64,000 bases of DNA from Methanomethylovorans sp041447285 (lineage in GTDB: Archaea > Halobacteriota > Methanosarcinia > Methanosarcinales > Methanosarcinaceae), in assembly GCF_041447285.1 (NCBI RefSeq), contig NZ_JBGMEB010000006.1, positions 62,001 to 126,000 of the forward strand. The letters run 5' to 3'. This document shows, one piece after another, positions 53,958 to 60,832 of this stretch. Made by a program: the position numbers and the translations under genes. Position 1 is the stretch's first letter. Every line of letters begins with the position of its first letter. The notes beneath the pieces are model-generated. The model saw only the letters and a list, made by a program, of their open reading frames with translations, was not told the DNA's origin and made no database searches.

Positions 53958-54419
53958 ATGTACGTACTTGTAAGAATGCGTGGTAATGTAGATGTGAGGG
54001 GTACCATACAGGATACTCTTCATATGCTTCGTTTGAACAGGGTGAATCACTGTGTAGTGATCAATGATACTCCTCACAACAAGGGTATGATTCAGATGGT
54101 GAAGGACTATGTTGCCTACGGTACAATAGATGCAGCTACTCTTGCAGAGATGCTGAATAATCGTGGTAAGCTCGAAGGCGGAGACAGGCTCACAAATGAG
54201 TATCTTTCTCAAAACACCGATTATTCCACAATTGCTGAATTTGCTGAAGCTGTATGTGCAGGTAAAGCTTCACTCAAGGATGTACCTGGGTTGAAACCGG
54301 TCTTTAGACTCCATCCACCACGTAAAGGACATGCTGGGATCAAGAAACCAGTTGAGCTTGGAGGCGTACTGGGAAACCACGGAGATAATATCAAAGTCCT
54401 CCTGAACCAGATGAGGTAA
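53958..54419 (+). CDS. rpl30: Ribosomal protein uL30
   Basis: A 153-residue archaeal uL30, starting YVLVRMRGNVDVRGTIQDTL, with the longer C-terminal part (FRLHPPRKGHAGIKKPVELG) that bacterial L30 lacks. One base separates it from rps5; GGGAGGAGG lies upstream. Confidence 0.94.
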   Translation: MYVLVRMRGNVDVRGTIQDTLHMLRLNRVNHCVVINDTPHNKGMIQMVKDYVAYGTIDAATLAEMLNNRGKLEGGDRLTNEYLSQNTDYSTIAEFAEAVCAGKASLKDVPGLKPVFRLHPPRKGHAGIKKPVELGGVLGNHGDNIKVLLNQMR

Positions 54420-54424
54420 TAATT

Positions 54425-54853
54425 ATGAGCAAGGGCAACACAAAGAAGTTCAGAGGTTCTCGTACTTGCGGTGGAGGCACTCATAAAAACAGACGAGGTG
54501 CGGGCAATCGTGGCGGAAGAGGAAGAGCAGGGGTTTGCAAACATCATGCTATCAAAGCTATTCTTCTGGGGTATGCTCAGGGGAAACATGGTTTCACCCG
54601 TCCGCCAAAGACTCTAAAACCTGTATCCGTCGTTAATGTAGGCGAACTAGATGAACTAGCAGATGAGTTAGTACTTGATGGTCTGGCCCAGCTGGAAGAA
54701 GGCCAATACCGTATTGATCTAACATGCCTTGACATTGACAAGGTGCTTGGTACCGGTAGGGTTACTAAGAAGCTTGCTGTTACAGCCTATGAATTCTCTG
54801 GCGTGGCCAGGGAAAAAATAGAAGCTGCAGGCGGCTCATGCTTGGAGCCTTAG
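54425..54853 (+). CDS. rpl15: Ribosomal protein uL15
   Basis: A 142-residue protein with the basic Gly-rich N terminus KKFRGSRTCGGGTHKNRRGA and C-terminal VLGTGRVTKKLAVTAYEFSG. It is the last ribosomal gene of the cluster; a strong stem-loop begins immediately after the stop. Confidence 0.95.
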   Translation: MSKGNTKKFRGSRTCGGGTHKNRRGAGNRGGRGRAGVCKHHAIKAILLGYAQGKHGFTRPPKTLKPVSVVNVGELDELADELVLDGLAQLEEGQYRIDLTCLDIDKVLGTGRVTKKLAVTAYEFSGVAREKIEAAGGSCLEP

Positions 54854-54888
54854 AAGTAATGCCAGTTGGCATTACTTATTCCATTTTT
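54854..54888 (+). terminator. Terminator of the ribosomal protein cluster
   Basis: A perfect 10-bp stem, AAGTAATGCC (54854-54863) and GGCATTACTT (54868-54877), with an AGTT loop, starts at the rpl15 stop codon and is followed by ATTCCATTTTT. It is the strongest terminator-like structure in the window and separates rpl15 from secY. Confidence 0.7.
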
Positions 54889-54931
54889 GTAATATAACCG
54901 GTTATAGGGTGCATCTTTATTAATGTAGACG

Positions 54932-54939
54932 TATATTTA
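54932..54939 (+). promoter_or_regulatory. TATA box for secY
   Basis: TATATTTA about 75 bases before secY, giving a leader of roughly 45-50 bases. It supports independent transcription of the secY-adk-DUF106-cmk-cbf5 unit after the terminator. Confidence 0.5.
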
Positions 54940-55007
54940 GGTTTATTAATTAATTATCTCTAAGCATATATTCTGTGTTTACATCTCCCAGCTTAAAGGG
55001 TGGAATG

Positions 55008-56489
55008 ATGAGTTTCAAGGAGAGTTTAGACCCCATATTTAAAAAATTGCCTGCAGTTGCAAGTCCAGAAGGCCACGTACATTTCAAAACTAAGGTTATG
55101 TGGACGTTAGGCGTACTTGTGCTATACTTTGCACTTGCTAATGTGCCTTTATTTGGATTGTCTGCAGATTCGATAGACTTGTTCGAACAATACCGTGCCT
55201 TCTTTGCAGGGGCATCGAATTCACTGATTTTGCTTGGTATCGGTCCCATTGTCACAGCATCAATTGTGCTCCAGTTGCTTGTGGGTGCAGATGTTATTAA
55301 ATTGGATTTGTCCGATTCTTCTGACCAGGCATTTTTCCAGGGTGCACAGAAATTCATGGTATTTGTGATGATTGTACTGGAAGCTTTGCCCCAGATTATG
55401 GGTGGTTATATTCAGCCAGATCTTGATCTTGCTTCTTCCCTTGGTATAAGTGGAAGTATAATTACTCTGATTATTTTCATTCAGATATGTATTGGCGGCG
55501 TACTGGTACTTTTCATGGATGAAGTAGTTTCTAAATGGGGTATTGGCTCAGGTGTCGGTCTTTTCATAGTTGCAGGAGTTTCCCAGCAGATAGTTACTGG
55601 TCTCTTTAACTGGCAAGCAGATTCTTCTGGTCTCCCCATTGGTTTCCTGCCTAAGTGGATCTATATTATTCAGAACGAGGATCTGGTCACTCTATTCACA
55701 ACTGGTAATGGACTCCTGTATGTGCTTGTAAGCGGTGGTATTCTCGCCCTTGTAAGTACTGTTATTATATTCTTACTTGTCGTTTATGTTGAAAGTACAC
55801 GTATTGAGATCCCGTTGGCTCATAGTGCTGTAAGAGGAGCCAGAGGTAAGTTTCCGGTGAAACTAATATACGCATCAGTTCTTCCTATGATCCTTGTGCG
55901 TGCACTTCAAGCCAACATTCAGCTAATAGGTCTCTTATTGAGTGGAAGGGGCATTACAATTCTTGGAGAATATGTAGGTTCACAACCTATAAACGGTATT
56001 ATGTATTATTTTGCACCAATACACAGTCCATATGATTGGATCCCATCTCTTGTAAGGGATTCTTTTTCCAGCATGGGAGCTCCTGTGCCAGCTATCTGGC
56101 AAATAGGATTGCATGTCTTTATTGATGCTGTATTTCTTATAGTAGGTGGTGTTGTCTTTGCTCTGTTCTGGATTGAAACTACAGGCATGGGCGCAAAGCA
56201 GACAGCTCAGAAGGTTTTCAATTCCGGTATGCAGATTCCAGGTTTCAGAAGAAATGTAGGCAGTATTGAGAAAGTCATGGTCCGCTACATTCCAAAAGTA
56301 ACTGTCATAGGTGGTGTGTTCATTGGTTTGCTTACACTTATCGCAAGTCTGTTGGGTACTCTTGGAAGCGCAGGTGGAACTGGTCTGCTGCTTACTGTAA
56401 GCATTGTATATCGCCTGTACGAGGATATAGCATCAGAACAGATGATGGAAATGCATCCGATGATCAGATCTTTCTTCGGACAGGAATAA
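55008..56489 (+). CDS. secY: Protein translocase subunit SecY
   Basis: The 493-residue channel of the Sec61/SecYEG complex, exporting proteins such as the surface proteins encoded in this window. It starts MSFKESLDPIFKKLPAVASP and has ten membrane segments, the plug region after VPLFGLSADSIDLF, and the cytoplasmic loops RIEIPLAHSAVRGARGKFPV and IPGFRRNVGSIEKVM that contact ribosome and SRP receptor. ATG 55008 is preferred to ATG 55005 and GTG 54975 because of its spacing to GGTGG. Confidence 0.95.
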   Translation: MSFKESLDPIFKKLPAVASPEGHVHFKTKVMWTLGVLVLYFALANVPLFGLSADSIDLFEQYRAFFAGASNSLILLGIGPIVTASIVLQLLVGADVIKLDLSDSSDQAFFQGAQKFMVFVMIVLEALPQIMGGYIQPDLDLASSLGISGSIITLIIFIQICIGGVLVLFMDEVVSKWGIGSGVGLFIVAGVSQQIVTGLFNWQADSSGLPIGFLPKWIYIIQNEDLVTLFTTGNGLLYVLVSGGILALVSTVIIFLLVVYVESTRIEIPLAHSAVRGARGKFPVKLIYASVLPMILVRALQANIQLIGLLLSGRGITILGEYVGSQPINGIMYYFAPIHSPYDWIPSLVRDSFSSMGAPVPAIWQIGLHVFIDAVFLIVGGVVFALFWIETTGMGAKQTAQKVFNSGMQIPGFRRNVGSIEKVMVRYIPKVTVIGGVFIGLLTLIASLLGTLGSAGGTGLLLTVSIVYRLYEDIASEQMMEMHPMIRSFFGQE

Positions 56490-56502
56490 TGGGGAAATTT
56501 CA

Positions 56503-57153
56503 ATGAATATAGTATTATTTGGTCCGCCTGGTGCCGGTAAAGGCACTCAGGCCAAAGAGCTGGCTAAGCATTACACTATACCACATATTTCTACAGGTGA
56601 TATATTACGTGCTAATGTGAGAGATGGCACAACACTAGGAATAAAGGCCAAGGAATATATGGACAAGGGAGAGCTTGTACCCGATGAAGTATTGATCGGC
56701 ATAATCAGAGATCGCCTCCAGCAGCCAGATTGTAAATCTGGATATATGTTGGATGGTTACCCACGTACAATTCCCCAGGCAGAAGCCTTAAAAGAAATTT
56801 TAGCAACAATTAGTAAACCCCTTGATGTGGTCCTGAATATCGAAGTTCCAGATAAAGAACTCATAGGTAGGTTGAGTGGGCGCAGAATGTGCTCATGTGG
56901 AGAAAGTTACCATATGATGTTCAATCCTCCTTTGAAGCAAGGTATATGTGACGCATGTGGTGGTAAACTATACCAGCGCGATGATGACAAGGAAGAGGTT
57001 GTTCGCCAAAGGCTTGAGGTATATACAGCCAAAACAAAACCTTTAATTGATTACTATTCCAATATGGGTATCCTTGTTAACATTGATGGAACTGGTTCAG
57101 TTGAAGATGTTTTCAGGCAGATATGTGATGTACTTGATTCACATAAGAAATAA
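56503..57153 (+). CDS. adk: Adenylate kinase, zinc-LID type
   Basis: Interconverts AMP, ADP and ATP; AMP recycling matters here because acyl-CoA synthetase releases AMP. The 216-residue protein is the long, bacterial-like form. It has the P-loop LFGPPGAGKGTQAKELA, the AMP site DGYPRTIPQAEAL and a LID with a zinc knuckle (CSCGESYHMMF and CDACGGKLY). It follows secY by 13 bases. Confidence 0.95.
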   Translation: MNIVLFGPPGAGKGTQAKELAKHYTIPHISTGDILRANVRDGTTLGIKAKEYMDKGELVPDEVLIGIIRDRLQQPDCKSGYMLDGYPRTIPQAEALKEILATISKPLDVVLNIEVPDKELIGRLSGRRMCSCGESYHMMFNPPLKQGICDACGGKLYQRDDDKEEVVRQRLEVYTAKTKPLIDYYSNMGILVNIDGTGSVEDVFRQICDVLDSHKK

Positions 57154-57168
57154 AAAGCGAGGATTATT

Positions 57169-57789
57169 GTGGTAAGTGCTGAATTCAAAAAGAAAGCTGA
57201 TCATATGCTTTTGGCCTTGGGTTTATCCCTAATGGTTGGAATAATGGTATTAGGTCAGGATTTCAGAGAAGCCCTTGGAGCGGCAGTGGGCATTCTGATG
57301 GATCCTCTCGTCAATCTGGTGGGAGAGTCAAACTTTCATCTGATCCTTTTCATAATGGCTGCTATAACAGCTCTTTATGCTTCTCTTATTCAGAAGTATA
57401 CCATTGATTGGGACCTTATGCGTAATACTCAGGAATCAATGCGTGTGTTCCAGAAAGAGTACAGAGAAGCCCAGATCGCTAATAATACCGCTTTGATGAA
57501 AAAGCTCGAGGAACAGAGAACAAAGATGATGGCTGATCAGATGGAAATGTCCAAACAGCAATTCAAACCCATGGCATACATCAGTATCATTTCACTGCCT
57601 TTATTCATGTGGGCTTATCATTTTATCTCTGGCCATGCCGGTGCAGCTCTTAATTTTCCTTTCTGGGGACATCAGGTGCTTACAGACAAAGCATTTGGTC
57701 CAATCCAATACTGGATCTTCTGGTATTTCATAATCTCTCTTGCTGTCAGCCAGTTGATTAGAAAAGCTTTGGATGTTGGTGGAGTATAA
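57169..57789 (+). CDS. DUF106 membrane protein (YidC/Oxa1/EMC3 superfamily)
   Basis: A 206-residue membrane insertase-like protein of the archaeal Ylp1/DUF106 group. Three membrane regions (about 13-35, 55-75 and 130-200) flank a cytoplasmic coiled coil (NTQESMRVFQKEYREAQIAN through RTKMMADQMEMSKQQFKPMA), the layout of archaeal Oxa1 proteins. Its position after secY fits a role in co-translational membrane insertion. GTG 57169 start, seven bases after GCGAGG. Confidence 0.92.
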   Translation: MVSAEFKKKADHMLLALGLSLMVGIMVLGQDFREALGAAVGILMDPLVNLVGESNFHLILFIMAAITALYASLIQKYTIDWDLMRNTQESMRVFQKEYREAQIANNTALMKKLEEQRTKMMADQMEMSKQQFKPMAYISIISLPLFMWAYHFISGHAGAALNFPFWGHQVLTDKAFGPIQYWIFWYFIISLAVSQLIRKALDVGGV

Positions 57790-58343
57790 TGATCGTAACT
57801 GTTAGTGGGCTGCCGGGCAGCGGTACCACTACTGTTTCTACTTTACTTGCTAAACGCTATGCAATGGAAATGATTTCTGCAGGAGAAGTATTCCGCACTC
57901 TTGCAAAAGAGAGGGGTGTTTCTTTGGCTGAATTTGGCGAAATGGCAGAAAAGGACGATTCTATTGATATTCAGATCGACAAACGTCAGCAGGAAATAGC
58001 AGCTACTAGAGATAATATTATATTGGAAGGCAGACTTGCAGGCCATATGGCTCCTCTTGCGCTCAAGGTATGGCTGAAAGCACCTGTTGAAGTGCGTGTT
58101 CAAAGAATCGTTGGCCGTGAAAGCACTTCTTTTGGACAAGCTATGAAAGAAACTCTAGAACGAGAAGCTTCAGAGTCTTTAAGATATCGTGAGATTCACG
58201 GTATTGATATAGGTGATTTATCAATTTATGACCTTGTCATAGATTCAAACAGATGGAATCAGTTTCAGATTGTTCATGTTATATCTTCGGGTATAGATGC
58301 TTTTATGAATAAAGGGGGAGAGCGGACAGTTGAAAGCTCCTGA
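57789..58343 (+). CDS. cmk: Cytidylate kinase, archaeal type
   Basis: Phosphorylates CMP or dCMP. The 184-residue protein begins with the P-loop IVTVSGLPGSGTTTVSTLLA and continues with ISAGEVFRTLAKERGVSLAE and ILEGRLAGHMAPL. Its start overlaps the DUF106 stop by one base, and its end overlaps the cbf5 start by 14 bases. Confidence 0.94.
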   Translation: MIVTVSGLPGSGTTTVSTLLAKRYAMEMISAGEVFRTLAKERGVSLAEFGEMAEKDDSIDIQIDKRQQEIAATRDNIILEGRLAGHMAPLALKVWLKAPVEVRVQRIVGRESTSFGQAMKETLEREASESLRYREIHGIDIGDLSIYDLVIDSNRWNQFQIVHVISSGIDAFMNKGGERTVESS

Positions 58344-59349
58344 TTCATCTTCTTTTTTGGAAAGTGATCACATTGAACTTCTCCATAAAACAAAAGCATT
58401 TACTGACCCTTCTTATGGATGTCCACCTAACATGCGCCCCATAGAACGGCATTTGCTTATGGGTGTGATCAATCTCAACAAACCAAGTGGCCCAACAAGC
58501 CATGAGGTCACTGCGTGGGTAAAATCTATTCTGGGTCTTCAGCGAGCAGGTCATTCTGGTTCTCTTGACCCGGGTGTGACTGGCTTGCTTCCAATAATGT
58601 TAGGGAAGGCCACAAAGACAGTATCCGCACTTCGCCTTTCCGGGAAAGAATACGTATGTCTCATGCGGTTGCATGATATTATCCCTGAACGAAATATCCG
58701 GAAAGTCTGCTCAGAATTTACAGGCCCTATCTATCAGATGCCTCCTGTGATCTCTGCGGTAAAACGTTCCATACGTGTAAGAAATATCTATTATCTCGAT
58801 GTGCTGGAGATAGATGGTCCTCTGGTATTGATGAGAGTTGGTTGTGAAGCAGGCACATATATACGAAAGCTTTGCCACGATATAGGTCTTGCATTAGGCT
58901 GCGGGGCACACATGCAGCAACTCATCAGAACAAGGACAGGGCCATTCAACGAGGATACTGCCGTAACAATGCAGGAATTGAAAGATGCTTTTGTTTTCTG
59001 GAAGGAAGAAGGCCGTGAAGATGAATTACGAAGGGTAGTAAGGCCTATGGAAGAAGGTTTATCGCATCTTCCCAAAATTATAGTGAGGGACAGTGCTGTG
59101 GATGCGCTCTGCCATGGTGCTTCTCTTGCAGTGCCGGGAGTAGCAAGCCTTGATCCTGGAATAAAGCAGGGACAGCAGATATGTATCTTTTCACTAAAAG
59201 GTGAAGCGGTAGCAATAGCTACAGCAAAGATGGATTCTGCCAGCATTATGGATGCAACCAATGGGCTGGTAGCACGCACCGAAAGAGTAATAATGGATGT
59301 GGATGTTTACCCTAAATGCTGGCACAGGCGAAATGCCGAGGTAGTCTAG
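58330..59349 (+). CDS. cbf5: tRNA/rRNA pseudouridine synthase Cbf5 (TruB family)
   Basis: A 339-residue pseudouridine synthase, the catalytic part of H/ACA guide RNPs and able to modify tRNA position 55. The catalytic Asp is in RAGHSGSLDPGVTGLLPIML, with YTYMRKLCHD-like GTYIRKLCHDIGLAL further on and a C-terminal PUA domain (IIVRDSAVDALCHGASLAVP). TTG 58330 is placed eight bases after GGGGGAG. The last codons (N-A-E-V-V-stop) are read from the first 15 bases of the tRNA-Ser gene, so the two genes overlap. Confidence 0.94.
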   Translation: MKAPDSSSFLESDHIELLHKTKAFTDPSYGCPPNMRPIERHLLMGVINLNKPSGPTSHEVTAWVKSILGLQRAGHSGSLDPGVTGLLPIMLGKATKTVSALRLSGKEYVCLMRLHDIIPERNIRKVCSEFTGPIYQMPPVISAVKRSIRVRNIYYLDVLEIDGPLVLMRVGCEAGTYIRKLCHDIGLALGCGAHMQQLIRTRTGPFNEDTAVTMQELKDAFVFWKEEGREDELRRVVRPMEEGLSHLPKIIVRDSAVDALCHGASLAVPGVASLDPGIKQGQQICIFSLKGEAVAIATAKMDSASIMDATNGLVARTERVIMDVDVYPKCWHRRNAEVV

Positions 59350-59418
59350 TGGTAGGGCGCAAGCCTGGAAAGCTTGTGGGGCTTCAGCCCCTCGGGAGTT
59401 CGAATCTCCCCCTCGGCG
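59335..59418 (+). tRNA. tRNA-Ser (anticodon GGA)
   Basis: An 84-base class II tRNA. The acceptor stem is GCCGAGG (59335-59341) with CCTCGGC (59411-59417) and discriminator G. The anticodon stem is CAAGC/GCTTG with loop CTGGAAA, so the anticodon GGA is at 59367-59369. The long variable arm has the stem GGGGC/GCCCC, and the T arm reads GGGAG-TTCGAAT-CTCCC. CCA is not encoded. The 5' end lies inside the cbf5 reading frame, and a tyrosine recombinase gene starts 81 bases after the 3' end. Confidence 0.96.
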
Positions 59419-59446
59419 CTATATTCTAAGTTCGATGCTCAATTTA

Positions 59447-59496
59447 CTTTCACTTCGCTTGGATAGAATATTTTAAAAGTATAAGCGAAGTGAAAG
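59447..59496 (+). repeat. 14-bp inverted repeat flanking the integrase promoter and start
   Basis: CTTTCACTTCGCTT (59447-59460) and AAGCGAAGTGAAAG (59483-59496) are a perfect inverted repeat 22 bases apart. The spacer contains a TATA-like AATATTTTAAAAG, and the right arm ends at the ribosome site three bases before ATG 59500. It may be an operator for autoregulation, recombinase-binding arms, or an mRNA hairpin hiding the ribosome site. Confidence 0.7.
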
Positions 59497-59499
59497 GGC

Positions 59500-60651
59500 A
59501 TGACACTTTACAACATTGACAAGAAGCTTGCTTCTCAGGAAGACAGAATCCGTACTGCTAAGTATAGTGAATCGAACAAAGAGTTAATTTTCAAGTTCGG
59601 GAGATATCTTTTTCTTGAAGGTCTTACCAAGGTAAGGGTACTGAAGTATCTGAACCAGCTGAATCTTATTGCTGAGAATTTTGATTTTGAATTCAAGGAA
59701 GCCACCAGGGATGATATTGAATTTGTTGTTGAGATGATCATTAAGTCTAATCGTAGTGAAGCAACAAAGTATGATTATCATATCACTCTCAAGCGTTTCT
59801 TCAGGTGGATTAACAAGGGGAAAGATCCGGAATGTACGGAATGGCTAAAGTTCAAGCACAAGAATGATTTCAAGTTGCCTGAGGAGATGCTGACAGAAGC
59901 AGAGATCAAGCAGATGATTGAGACTGCCGTACATCCCAGAGACAAGGCACTCATAGCAACTTTTTGGGATGCTGGAGGACGTACCGGGGAGATCGGAGAG
60001 CTCAAGATAAAGCATCTGGTCTTTGATAAATATGGAGTGGTAATGGTAGTTGATGGTAAGACCGGTATGAGAAGAGTAAGGCTTATTTTCAGTGCTCCAT
60101 ACCTTGCATCATGGCTGGATATTCATCCTGAAAAGCATAATCCTGATGCTTATCTTTGGGTAGGGATAGGACAAAGAGGCAGGAGCAAACAGCTGAACTA
60201 TTCGGCTATCAGGATGCTTATTAAGAGACTTGCGGAGAAGGCAGGTATCAAGAAGAGGGTTTATAATCATCTTTTCAGGCATTCCAGGAGCACAGACCTT
60301 GCACAATATCTTACTGAAGCTCAGATGAAGGAACATCTTGGATGGACGCAGAGTTCCAAGATGGCTGCAACTTATGTGCATCTCTCAGGTAAGCAGATAG
60401 ACCAGGCCATTTTAAAGATGTACGGGATTGTCGATGAAAAAGAGCTTAAGCCCGAGCTTACGGCTATGGAATGCCCACGCTGTAAGCACATGAACGGTTC
60501 AACTTCGGGTTTCTGTTCCCGATGTGGTATGGCCCTTAGTATTGAAATTGCCGTTGACATCGAGAAAAAGCGGTCTGACATTGCCATGGCTTTGATGGAA
60601 CTCGTGGAGAAAGAGCCAGAAATTGCGAAGATATTGAGGGAGAGTGTGTGA
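59500..60651 (+). CDS. Tyrosine recombinase (phage-type integrase) with C-terminal zinc ribbon
   Basis: A 383-residue site-specific recombinase. An N-terminal SAM-like core-binding domain (about 15-105) precedes the catalytic domain: first Arg in WDAGGRTGEIGELKIKHL, HxxR in YNHLFRHSRSTDLAQ, the later His in KEHLGWTQSSK and the nucleophilic Tyr in MAATYVHLSGKQ. A zinc ribbon follows (CPRCKHMNGSTSGFCSRCG) and then a short helical tail. All catalytic residues are present, so it should be active. Next to tRNA-Ser, it is the likely integrase of the island. Confidence 0.92.
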   Translation: MTLYNIDKKLASQEDRIRTAKYSESNKELIFKFGRYLFLEGLTKVRVLKYLNQLNLIAENFDFEFKEATRDDIEFVVEMIIKSNRSEATKYDYHITLKRFFRWINKGKDPECTEWLKFKHKNDFKLPEEMLTEAEIKQMIETAVHPRDKALIATFWDAGGRTGEIGELKIKHLVFDKYGVVMVVDGKTGMRRVRLIFSAPYLASWLDIHPEKHNPDAYLWVGIGQRGRSKQLNYSAIRMLIKRLAEKAGIKKRVYNHLFRHSRSTDLAQYLTEAQMKEHLGWTQSSKMAATYVHLSGKQIDQAILKMYGIVDEKELKPELTAMECPRCKHMNGSTSGFCSRCGMALSIEIAVDIEKKRSDIAMALMELVEKEPEIAKILRESV

Positions 60652-60832
60652 GGAATATCCCTCACTATTTATTTTGATTAGCATTTTTTTGGTTTTTATA
60701 CTTTCAGGTTCTTATCCATTAGATGAGGTTAGTTCGGACTTCATAACCATTATTAGTCTTCCTTCTTAACTTATTTATACCAATAAATGATACATTCTAA
60801 AGTTCATCAATTCTTATTATTGAGGATTCCTC

